From assembly GCA_964419255.1 (NCBI GenBank), contig CAYQOU010000083.1:1-14790 (forward strand): a stretch of 14,790 nt of DNA. Reading direction: 5' to 3'. Shown here piece after piece: positions 1-7,606 of the stretch (its first letter is position 1; each line of letters begins with the position of its first letter). The notes below the pieces were generated by a model that did no database searches, was not told the origin of the DNA, and worked only from the letters and a program-made list of their open reading frames with translations. This DNA is from CAZPHU01 sp964419255. Lineage in GTDB: Bacteria > Fibrobacterota > Chitinivibrionia > Chitinivibrionales > CAYFVL01. The translations under genes and the position numbers were made by a program.

Positions 1-55
1 TTGCTGCACACACGCTTTCCAGGCGTGCTCCTTCGACCAACTCGGACACCTCTCC
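1..55 (-). tRNA. tRNA-Ser (GGA anticodon), partial
   Basis: Read on the minus strand, the sequence starts with the acceptor arm GGAGAGG at 55 and continues into a serine-type D arm. The anticodon stem is CACGC/GCGTG with loop CTGGAAA, which gives anticodon GGA (reads UCC/UCU). The long variable arm is cut off by the window edge, so the T arm and 3' acceptor are not visible. It lies 18 bases downstream of another serine tRNA on the same strand, so the two are probably co-transcribed. Confidence 0.93.
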
Positions 56-73
56 CCTGAGTTTCTAAACAAA

Positions 74-160
74 CGGAGAGGCAGGGATTCGAACCCTGGG
101 TGGCCTAATGACCACAACGGTTTTCGAGACCGCCCCTTTCAACCGCTCAGGCACCTCTCC
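74..160 (-). tRNA. tRNA-Ser (CGA anticodon)
   Basis: A complete class II tRNA. The acceptor GGAGAGG pairs with CCTCTCC and is followed by discriminator G at 74. The anticodon stem GCGGT/ACCGT encloses loop CTCGAAA, so the anticodon is CGA and it reads UCG. A long variable arm (GTGGTC, loop ATTA, GGCCAC) is diagnostic of serine tRNAs. The T arm is CAGGG, loop TTCGAAT, CCCTG. The 3' CCA is not encoded, since TTT follows the discriminator base. The promoter is not obvious upstream (above 160): only a weak TTGTAA / 16 bp / GATACA pair is seen. Confidence 0.96.
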
Positions 161-456
161 ATGTTTTTGTATCGAGACAAATGATTGACTTACAAAGATC
201 GTTGTTCCTGCACAGCCGTTGGAAAAGGGCCGGGAACCAAAAGTCTCTTAAAATAGTGTGTTGCGGCATGGCTCGTCAATCGAAGCTTTCTGTTTACGGG
301 AGAAATCATGAATATATTTGCCATGTGCTCATGTTTGTTGAGCAATGAGGAATGGAAAACGATTGTTTCTGTTCTGAAAGTTACCTTTACCAAGCTGAGT
401 GGTTTTGTGCGACTCGCCGCAAGAGAATTGCTAAATTTCGGGTTGAAATTCTAATT
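161..456. other. non-coding stretch between tRNA-Ser and the slime gene
   Basis: No convincing gene. Short open frames on both strands have no ribosome binding site and give low-complexity or unrecognisable peptides. Small hairpins are present, such as TGCTCA/TGAGCA at 326-344 and AATTTC/GAAATT at 434-450, but they are of a size expected by chance. The only item worth noting is a 32-base segment at 401-432 that resembles 11871-11902 (see findings). The tRNA promoter should lie near 165-200 on the minus strand. Confidence 0.6.
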
Positions 457-492
457 GTGGCGTGTCTTTTATAATGCATGAAAGACAACCAC
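457..492 (-). other. 3' flank hairpin 2 of the slime gene
   Basis: GTCTTT (464-469) pairs with AAAGAC (481-486). An outer GTGG (457-460) / CCAC (489-492) stem is separated from it by small internal bulges, and the loop is 11 bases. It lies about 80 bases past the slime stop codon on the minus strand. No U-tract follows, so it is not a canonical intrinsic terminator. It may protect the mRNA 3' end or be incidental. Confidence 0.35.
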
Positions 493-517
493 TTTCGCTT
501 TGACCCCAGCGCGGATA

Positions 518-547
518 GTGGCGCGATATTTTGAAAAACCGCGCCAC
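518..547 (-). other. 3' flank hairpin 1 of the slime gene (possible non-canonical terminator)
   Basis: Perfect 8 bp GC-rich inverted repeat GTGGCGCG (518-525) / CGCGCCAC (540-547) with a 14-base loop. It begins 24 bases after the stop codon of the fibro-slime gene. There is no run of T on the minus strand behind it, so it is either a Rho-assisted end or an mRNA-stabilising stem. It is the strongest stem in the 3' flank. Confidence 0.5.
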
Positions 548-570
548 GGTTCGAGCATAGGAGAGAAGGT

Positions 571-3500
571 TTATCTGCCGATACCAAGATTATCCGCGAC
601 CTTAACCTGTTTACCGTCAACCTCGATATTCATGATCACACGGTATAAGCCCGGAGCCACAGGGCGCTTATCGTCACTTATACCGTTCCAGTAGACGGTA
701 AGCTGACGGCTTGTTCCCGGAGTCCATCGAGTGCTGCTGATGTCATCGAGAAAATCGTATCCGCTTTCACGCCTGTAGACCTGGTTTCCCATACAATCAT
801 AAATCGACAACGAAGCACTGATATCAAAATCGTGCACAGAACGCTCAGGTGACGATGCATCACCAGGAACAATGAAATCGGCAATTAAAATCGCACCACC
901 TCTGCTTTGCACCCACCCGTGTGCTTCGTGAGGATTACGGGCAAGAAGACGATCGGTTTGCATAAAGTACACCGGGCTCATCGGATTTGGACCAACCTTA
1001 ATGGAACCCAGGTTGCCGAGTACGACAACCTGCACCCGCTGATTGTTTTCCGAAGGAATGTTGCCCAGGTGATCGGACAGCTCGCAATCCATACCCAGTG
1101 AGAAGCTATGGTAGCCGGCGATTTCGGCTTCATTGGTCATGTAAAACACTGCGCTATCACCTCGGGTTCCTTCCGAAAACTCCTCTATACCGGTAAGGAT
1201 ATCCGGCTGTCGTACCAGCGATTCCGTCGAATCTACCCATACATCGAACAGCATTTGCGGTGGATTGGTCAGACTAAGCGGGGTGCCTTCCGATGAGAAG
1301 ACCGGCTCACTGAAAACAACCACAATCTTATCGGTAGATCGATTGTCGGCATCGTTGACTTTTCTGATGACGCGCCAGATCACCGGCGCAGCACCGTCGG
1401 TGACCGGATGATCTATCACCCGCTCAATATCATCCCCGGCGATGAGGGAAAGGCGTGGCTCCCAGCCGGTTTGCGGCTCACCCCGTGTGACTTCATCCAG
1501 CAAGATGGTGAAACCGGATGTAGAATCCCCCTGCTGCACTCCGCTCAATCCATTTACCGGTATCTCACCGGTATTATCGTTTATGGAAACGTTAAGATAA
1601 CTTGCGAGCCCGTCGCCGAAGAATTCATCAGGAAGTAAAACATTCTTGTCGAACCTCACCTCGATGGCATCCAGGTACCCGTTTCCGTCTCTGTCCCGTG
1701 TGACTGCCTCTACGATGCAGGCGTCCGGTCCTTTGACGGTGACAAACACTGAATCGGCAATCGTGTTGTAAACGGCAGAGATATATCCCTGCTCATTATC
1801 TGTGACATCGGCGGAGGCATAAAAAATCTGCCGGGTGTTTTCAGGATAATTGATGTCATGTAGACTGCCGCTGGTGCTCCAGTCACTTTCCACCGGCCCG
1901 ATTTCATTGCCGTACAGGTCAAAACCCACAGACATGATTGTGATGGATCCATCCGGAGAACGTAGGGTAAGACTGTCGGGAATCAGATTTTTATCCAAAC
2001 TGTTTTCAACCAGATGCATCGTATGGATTTCCCCGGGCTTGAGCCTGAACGGAGCGGTCTTTGCCTCCAGACCGTCAAGCTCGACGGTCAACAGATGCAT
2101 GCTGTCTGACGTTGCCGGTGCGTAGTAGAGTACAAACCTGACCGTGTCGACTCCATCATTAAAACATTGATCCATTGTAAATCCATCGGTCAACACGTAT
2201 GAATCCTCATCGTCGATGACGATCGGCATGTTTTCTCGATCGGCGTTGCCCAAAGTGTCGCTGTATTGCGCCTGTCCGGTACCATCTCCGGGATAACACC
2301 ACCTGCCGGGTACTAAACCATCTTCATTTTTGATCCGGACGACCGTGGTGATAGTATCACCGGCCACAATATCATCTGACTGGCTCAGAATGTCGAACTC
2401 GACCGACGTCGGCTCACCGCGGCTGAAGCTAACCGGTATGGTGTCGGAAATCGTTTTATCGTTATCCAGACCGACACTGATCCAACCATTTCCCGGTTTG
2501 CCGGGAGAAAAACTCCAGGAATCCGCATTTTCCGGAGGAGCAGGGCTGATTACCAGAGAGTCGTGTTTGTTCCACCGGGCGTCGGTAAGTTCCCACCCGC
2601 CGGTTGATCGCAATCCCTCAACGAACAGGTGCGTATCATCGTTTGTGGATAGTGTCAGTTGATCGACCGGATTACCGTTTCGATCAACTATACGTAATTG
2701 AGTGTAGTAAAATGACAGGACCCGTACGATCACGGAATCAGTAGGGGAAAAAAGCTGGTGATTGTCTCTGTCAGTTGCGCTCACTACGCTCACACCCTCC
2801 ATTCCGGTTCTGCGGATCAATCCCTGACCGAGATTGCGGTTGCCGTTTTCCACGCTGATAAGATCAGCGTTTCTGCTTGACCATTCGGTAATCTTCGAGT
2901 GCTCGATGAAATTTTCGTATACATCACGAACGATCGCATAGACTCGCTTGAGTGTGTCAATCTCGGTTATTTCGATAGTGTCGATCGGATTGTCCTGGTG
3001 AGGACTGACGTCAGGATCCTGACTGCCCTCCAGTACGATATGATGCGGAGCGCCCGCAACAACCCTGACGGCAACGGTGTCGCGATAACTTTGTTTGAAT
3101 GAGGCGACAATCAGTGCCGTCTGGCCTGCGGTGCGTGGAGTGAATGTGGTCGCTTGACCCTGAAGAGTGTCGAGTGATCCGGTTGGTCGCTTACTGCCGT
3201 TTCCCACAATCTCCCAGTTTATGAGCTGTGCGGAATCGGGATGCTCGTAGACACTGAGCCAGTATTCATTTTTATCGAATAACTTTGCGTATATTTTTAA
3301 TGACTCTCCGGCAGCGGCCACTATCTGGCTTGACGGATCGGGCAGAGGGCGATTTGTTATATCGGGGGCCCCGGCTTTCGGGTACAATGCCAGCTGTGTC
3401 GCCACTCCCGGCAGAAAGCTCACATCGATTGTGTCTGGTTCACTTCTGCCGCGGCTGATCCATACTTCACCATTACCATCGCGTATGGGCTGGATACTCC

Positions 3501-6500
3501 AGGAATTTTTCCGTGCCGGCGGATTATGCTCCAGCTTAAGGGAAGAAGAAGCATGCCAGTTGACGGCAAGCTGCTCCCATCCGCGTCCATCCGACCGAAG
3601 TCCCTCGGCATAAAGGTTTATGTCTCCTCCGGTCACCAGTTCGACCGATTCAACGCGTTGACTTCCTGCTTCTACGATGCGCAGACTGTCATAATAAATA
3701 TCGGACAATTCAATTTCAAGTGTGTCAGACATATACGGGTTAACTCTGTTCTGCGCAATCACGCGGGTATACCCATTGTCGGCTTCACGATAGATACGTC
3801 CTTCACCATACTCCTGAATAGCTTCTTCAGCAGTTGCTATCGCCTGATCGACACTCATCCAGTCCGTCTCATATGAATGGCTGACGAAATTACCGTACAT
3901 ATCCCTCAGCACCGCGTACGCCGATTTTACCGTATCGGTTGGGGTCAGGGTAATACGATTTGCAGGCGCGTCCCGATTGGGGCTGGTCGTGCGGGTATTT
4001 GAGCCGGATTCGATCACCAGGTGGTCTGCGGTGCCGGGAGCTACGTACACTGAAATGGTATCCCGAAGTGTTTTGCCGTTTTCGTCAAGAGTTGCAATCA
4101 GCTTCACCGAGCGGTAGGCCCGCGTCGGGTTAAACATCACTTGAGCCCCGTACCGATTCGACAGCGTTGTGGAAGCTGCAGGCGGTCCGGAGTGCGCAAC
4201 GACACGCCAGCTGATGTTCTGCTCGCGGGGATAGCTGCGATACTGCTGAAGCCAGGTGTTTCTTGAATCAAAAACGTTTGCTACGACATCAAGCGGTGTG
4301 CCGGCATTGATGGTATCAGTGTGGTTCGGGCCCGGAAATGCCGATGAAGAGCGGGGTGTCTGATCGTCTCTATGGAGAGCCAGTGAGTGCGGACTGCCGT
4401 TTTGTGTACTGACGGCAATAGTGTCGCTGATGTTGTCGGGGCCGGTGATTATGATTTGCCCCTCTCCGACGGTTAATGGAACAAAATGCCACTCGTCGTC
4501 TGATGGCGGTGCTGACTGTTGCGTGGTGATACTACCGGTGATATCCCAATCGGCGGACAGCTCGATCCATGTTCCATCATCGGAACGCTTACCGATTACA
4601 TACAGCATCGTATCCTGGTCGGTGCGCATCGAGAGAGAATCAATAAATTCAAAATCGCCCGTATATGTGACAATCTCGATATCCGTGAAGGTGATCTGGC
4701 TGATATTCACCGTTAGCGTATCACTGAATCTGGCGTCATCGCTGGTTGCCACAACCTTTACTTGTGAAGTGGAATCACTTCGTCGTAAGATGATACCTTC
4801 ACCAAGCAGAAGAGCACCGGAATTGGCCTGGGCAATAGAGCTGTCGAGACTTTCCCACTGAGCAAACTCCGCTGCGGAAATAAAATTGTCAAATTCATCG
4901 CGCAGCACAGCGTATGCATGTCTGATGGTGTCGCGGGGTGACATGGTTATCTGGTCCAGATCGCGTCCATTTACGTGTGTTGTATCAGCCTGAATAGACA
5001 GACGATTGACAGGCCCGTGATCGGTTCTGATCTTGACGGTATCATTGAGAACATTGCCGTTTTGCTCCCATGTCGCTACTATGTAAACCGATCGGTTGGC
5101 CAGACGCGGGGAGAACCCGGTAGTATGTCCGCTGGTACTGGTTAAATGGCCGGTCTGCTCGCCGCCGCTGAGCTCGATGAGGGACCAGGCGATGGGGCTT
5201 GTTGAGGTTTCATATTCGGAAAGCCAGTAGCCGTTGTTGTCGAATAATTTCGCATACACCTCCAGCGTATCTCCAGCATTAACTGTATAGGAAAGTGGCG
5301 GAGTGTTGAGGGCGGATTTGCCTGCGGGGTTTCCCGCAAAATCGTATAGTTCCATCGTTGACGGGCCGCCGTATTCAACTTCCACAGGCAAAGATTCATA
5401 GGCGCCTTGATAGCGGACCTGTATACTTCCTGCACCGATATCAGAAGGGCAGAACTGAAAAGACTGGTTGGCCTGCCCGGGAGTGTATGCCGACGGTATA
5501 TCGGTACTCCATCTGCCGGAAACAGGTTCCCATCTCAGGCCGTCACTGCGATATCCCTCGACAGTGATAAGCGTGCATTGATCGGTACTGATAGTCAGAT
5601 CTTCGATAGGTCTAAAGATACCGTTGTCGTTTATGACAAAACGCAGTCTGGTGTAGTTGGTTTGACTGATGACAACATCAACACTGTCAACAAAGGAACT
5701 CCCCGTGAAATCTCGATCGGCGGCCGATATCCGCGCGATTCCAGCCGTACCATGTTTATACGCAATACCCTCTCCGTAACCGGTATCGCCCGATACGATC
5801 GAATCGATCAAACCGGCATTCTGAACAACGCGCCAGTCGGTACGATGCGAGTGGCGGATGTAATTGCCAAACGTGTCTCTCAAAATCGCATACCCATTTC
5901 CGTGAATATCATCGGGACCAATGCTTATACGGGATATGGGTTGATCATCCTGCAGAGCCCTGCCGCTTACAGACCGGCTGCCTTCTATGGTAAGATGGTC
6001 TGCAGCACCCGCAAGGATGTACAGCGTTAATGTGTCACGCAGATATTCATTTGTATTGGTGTCAAGCAGAATACCCTCTATCGTTACCTGATTGTGTGCC
6101 TCCGTCGGTGTAAAGTAAATGGTATCCCCGCTGATATCATCTGAGCCTCCGGAAAAGAGGGTGGAATCACGATGACCGCCGTCATCGATGAAACTCCAGG
6201 TGATCAGATCCCCGTATCCGGTATGAACCCCGCCGGTGTCGTCGACTGTCTGAGCCCAGGCGGTCACGGTATCACCAGCATGAACCGTATCGTTGGGCTC
6301 AGCATTCAGGGTCAGCTTGGCAATTTTTGTGCTGACGATGTTTGTGGTTATACGAATATGTGATTCGCTGGTATGCCGTTCGGCAAAGAAAAAGTCGAAG
6401 TTGTATTCTCTGCCCGGCTCCAGCCCCAGATCGTCAACCTCAAAGCTTCCGCGTTCCATACTGTGAATACCACCAAGGTCCATCGCCAGCCTGTTGTCTA

Positions 6501-7152
6501 TAAACGCCCATACGTCATCATCTCCCGCAAAATTAAAGGTTATGCCGGGTTTCATGATAAATGTTGTGTGAAGCTCCATTGTAAACGAATAATTGTTGCC
6601 GCTTTTCCCTTCATCGAATCCGCGTCCGTTCAGGGGGAAAAAGTTTGCTGAATTGTCATCCTTATATTCGTAAACGCCGCCCCCAAGATGGCTGAAAGGA
6701 AGCGAATCTTCTATTACTATGTTTTTAAAAGCGGTATCGTGATCAACAGATTTTGGTCCATTATATGTAATGGAGGCGTTCCATGTTCCACCGGAAATAT
6801 CATAATCGGGCATGGTGTAATCGCCTCTGATTTGCTGTTCCCAGTCACGGTACCAGTATTTGATATAATGATTGAGATACGGCCTGGGGCCTAAAACCGG
6901 TTTACGATCAGCATCCAGAGTGTCGGCAACCATACCCGTACGTACCCCGCCCGTGTGATCCTGCTCAAATTCGGGATTGCTGCCGTCGGAATGAAAATCA
7001 TAATAGGTTACCGGTATCCACAATGTGTCGGGATAGGCCTGAGCAGAAGCCGATGGTGAACCGATAGTAATCCATACGAGAACCGTCGCAAAAAAATATA
7101 GGCTTTTTTGCACAACACAGGCCTTCAGTCGTTGTGAAGCTGTATTGTTCAT
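571..7152 (-). CDS. giant secreted fibro-slime / Ig-like repeat protein with FlgD-like C-terminus
   Basis: A 2193-residue exported protein, probably surface-attached or released. Residues 1-37 form a signal peptide (hydrophobic core about 18-31, cleavage likely after ASA). Residues about 45-275 match the fibro-slime domain, a PA14-related fold: GDDDVW at 210-215, then LAMDLGGIH and FDFFFAERHT. Residues about 381-1700 hold four degenerate units of about 330 residues, each with a GxxxHLxIE-like start, a YA(I/V)xRDxxxN block (Tyr421, 747, 1079, 1405) and a later block like AKLFDxNxYWLSxYE. A canonical EF-hand-type loop lies at 1820-1831 (DRDGNGYLDAIE). The C-terminus (about 2060-2193) has GPNP and WNG...APGLYR motifs of an FlgD-like Ig or secretion-tail fold. 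The start ATG has GGAGG 7 bases upstream. Fibro-slime proteins are known from Fibrobacterota and myxobacteria, and their exact role is poorly defined; adhesion or slime matrix is an inference. No catalytic site was seen. Confidence 0.9.
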   Translation of the reverse strand: MNNTASQRLKACVVQKSLYFFATVLVWITIGSPSASAQAYPDTLWIPVTYYDFHSDGSNPEFEQDHTGGVRTGMVADTLDADRKPVLGPRPYLNHYIKYWYRDWEQQIRGDYTMPDYDISGGTWNASITYNGPKSVDHDTAFKNIVIEDSLPFSHLGGGVYEYKDDNSANFFPLNGRGFDEGKSGNNYSFTMELHTTFIMKPGITFNFAGDDDVWAFIDNRLAMDLGGIHSMERGSFEVDDLGLEPGREYNFDFFFAERHTSESHIRITTNIVSTKIAKLTLNAEPNDTVHAGDTVTAWAQTVDDTGGVHTGYGDLITWSFIDDGGHRDSTLFSGGSDDISGDTIYFTPTEAHNQVTIEGILLDTNTNEYLRDTLTLYILAGAADHLTIEGSRSVSGRALQDDQPISRISIGPDDIHGNGYAILRDTFGNYIRHSHRTDWRVVQNAGLIDSIVSGDTGYGEGIAYKHGTAGIARISAADRDFTGSSFVDSVDVVISQTNYTRLRFVINDNGIFRPIEDLTISTDQCTLITVEGYRSDGLRWEPVSGRWSTDIPSAYTPGQANQSFQFCPSDIGAGSIQVRYQGAYESLPVEVEYGGPSTMELYDFAGNPAGKSALNTPPLSYTVNAGDTLEVYAKLFDNNGYWLSEYETSTSPIAWSLIELSGGEQTGHLTSTSGHTTGFSPRLANRSVYIVATWEQNGNVLNDTVKIRTDHGPVNRLSIQADTTHVNGRDLDQITMSPRDTIRHAYAVLRDEFDNFISAAEFAQWESLDSSIAQANSGALLLGEGIILRRSDSTSQVKVVATSDDARFSDTLTVNISQITFTDIEIVTYTGDFEFIDSLSMRTDQDTMLYVIGKRSDDGTWIELSADWDITGSITTQQSAPPSDDEWHFVPLTVGEGQIIITGPDNISDTIAVSTQNGSPHSLALHRDDQTPRSSSAFPGPNHTDTINAGTPLDVVANVFDSRNTWLQQYRSYPREQNISWRVVAHSGPPAASTTLSNRYGAQVMFNPTRAYRSVKLIATLDENGKTLRDTISVYVAPGTADHLVIESGSNTRTTSPNRDAPANRITLTPTDTVKSAYAVLRDMYGNFVSHSYETDWMSVDQAIATAEEAIQEYGEGRIYREADNGYTRVIAQNRVNPYMSDTLEIELSDIYYDSLRIVEAGSQRVESVELVTGGDINLYAEGLRSDGRGWEQLAVNWHASSSLKLEHNPPARKNSWSIQPIRDGNGEVWISRGRSEPDTIDVSFLPGVATQLALYPKAGAPDITNRPLPDPSSQIVAAAGESLKIYAKLFDKNEYWLSVYEHPDSAQLINWEIVGNGSKRPTGSLDTLQGQATTFTPRTAGQTALIVASFKQSYRDTVAVRVVAGAPHHIVLEGSQDPDVSPHQDNPIDTIEITEIDTLKRVYAIVRDVYENFIEHSKITEWSSRNADLISVENGNRNLGQGLIRRTGMEGVSVVSATDRDNHQLFSPTDSVIVRVLSFYYTQLRIVDRNGNPVDQLTLSTNDDTHLFVEGLRSTGGWELTDARWNKHDSLVISPAPPENADSWSFSPGKPGNGWISVGLDNDKTISDTIPVSFSRGEPTSVEFDILSQSDDIVAGDTITTVVRIKNEDGLVPGRWCYPGDGTGQAQYSDTLGNADRENMPIVIDDEDSYVLTDGFTMDQCFNDGVDTVRFVLYYAPATSDSMHLLTVELDGLEAKTAPFRLKPGEIHTMHLVENSLDKNLIPDSLTLRSPDGSITIMSVGFDLYGNEIGPVESDWSTSGSLHDINYPENTRQIFYASADVTDNEQGYISAVYNTIADSVFVTVKGPDACIVEAVTRDRDGNGYLDAIEVRFDKNVLLPDEFFGDGLASYLNVSINDNTGEIPVNGLSGVQQGDSTSGFTILLDEVTRGEPQTGWEPRLSLIAGDDIERVIDHPVTDGAAPVIWRVIRKVNDADNRSTDKIVVVFSEPVFSSEGTPLSLTNPPQMLFDVWVDSTESLVRQPDILTGIEEFSEGTRGDSAVFYMTNEAEIAGYHSFSLGMDCELSDHLGNIPSENNQRVQVVVLGNLGSIKVGPNPMSPVYFMQTDRLLARNPHEAHGWVQSRGGAILIADFIVPGDASSPERSVHDFDISASLSIYDCMGNQVYRRESGYDFLDDISSTRWTPGTSRQLTVYWNGISDDKRPVAPGLYRVIMNIEVDGKQVKVADNLGIGR

Positions 7153-7416
7153 AGTATTTCCTCCGAAAGTTTTTTCTGTCTGATAAATGGCTCACCCTGT
7201 TGATTAAACTGCATTTTCAGCCCCTCTCGGGGAAAGTCGGTTTTCAAGACACTTTTCGAGGCCTTCCAACCACAGGTGTGTATCAGTTACAGCTTATCAC
7301 AACTTGTATGAAAAAAAAGGATATCCGGTTTCCCTTTTCTGATTTTTCATACGCCGGGACCGGCAAAACCGTGAATCAAGGAACAAAGAGGGAAAAAAAC
7401 AACATGAGGATAAAAA

Positions 7417-7434
7417 TTACGCGACAGAAAACAT
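7417..7434 (-). other. five-codon frame with strong ribosome binding site
   Basis: On the minus strand, GGAGGAG followed by AAAAGAC precedes ATG at 7434. The frame reads Met-Phe-Ser-Val-Ala and stops at TAA. The ribosome binding site is as strong as that of the slime gene 280 bases downstream. It could be a leader peptide or ribosome standby site, or a chance purine run. Real translation is unproven. Confidence 0.2.
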
Positions 7435-7510
7435 GTCTTTTCTCCTCCTCTCGGCCCGCCGCTTTAGCTGGTCAGGACGGACACGGTGGAGTGGTGTCGA
7501 ATGTAGTATC

Positions 7511-7570
7511 TAATTTGGTGAAACTAAAAGGAAGGGACCCAAGGGCAGAGAGAGGGAACAGACCAAATTA
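7511..7570. repeat. 9 bp inverted repeat behind the hybrid kinase
   Basis: TAATTTGGT (7511-7519) and ACCAAATTA (7562-7570) are perfect inverted copies 42 bases apart. The minus-strand loop is very pyrimidine-rich. It starts 37 bases past the kinase stop codon. No U-tract follows, so it is not a standard terminator. It may be an operator pair or a weak 3' end structure. Confidence 0.35.
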
Positions 7571-7606
7571 ATGTCTTTAAGTCAATTTGTAAAATGAAGA
7601 TGTGTG

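Larger units (their letters stand above)
7153..7606. other. 454-base non-coding leader between hybrid kinase and slime gene
   Basis: Both neighbours are on the minus strand, so this is the kinase 3' flank and the slime 5' leader. The ribosome binding site GGAGG (about 7160-7164) sits just before the slime ATG. Further upstream lie a 9 bp inverted repeat, a tiny frame with a strong ribosome binding site, a CCCC-TCTC-GGGG stem near 7221-7232, and a GCCGG/CCGGC palindrome at 7353-7364. I found no convincing sigma70 promoter and no match to a riboswitch consensus I know, including c-di-GMP classes I and II. A plus-strand frame here (7200-7571) starts with TTG and lacks a ribosome binding site, so I do not call it. 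Confidence 0.6.

Noticed and set aside
190..393. Minus-strand open frame of 67 codons between tRNA-Ser and the slime gene
   Set aside because: There is no ribosome binding site and no recognisable domain; the length is expected by chance.
7353..7364. GCCGGGACCGGC palindrome as an operator
   Set aside because: It is short, single-copy in the window and not placed relative to any promoter I can see.
7200..7571. Plus-strand open frame of 123 codons in the slime leader
   Set aside because: It starts with TTG without a ribosome binding site, its peptide resembles no family, and its composition is that of non-coding DNA.
7153..7606. c-di-GMP riboswitch in the slime leader
   Set aside because: I expected one because such switches often precede surface-protein genes, but the conserved class I and class II segments are not present on either strand.
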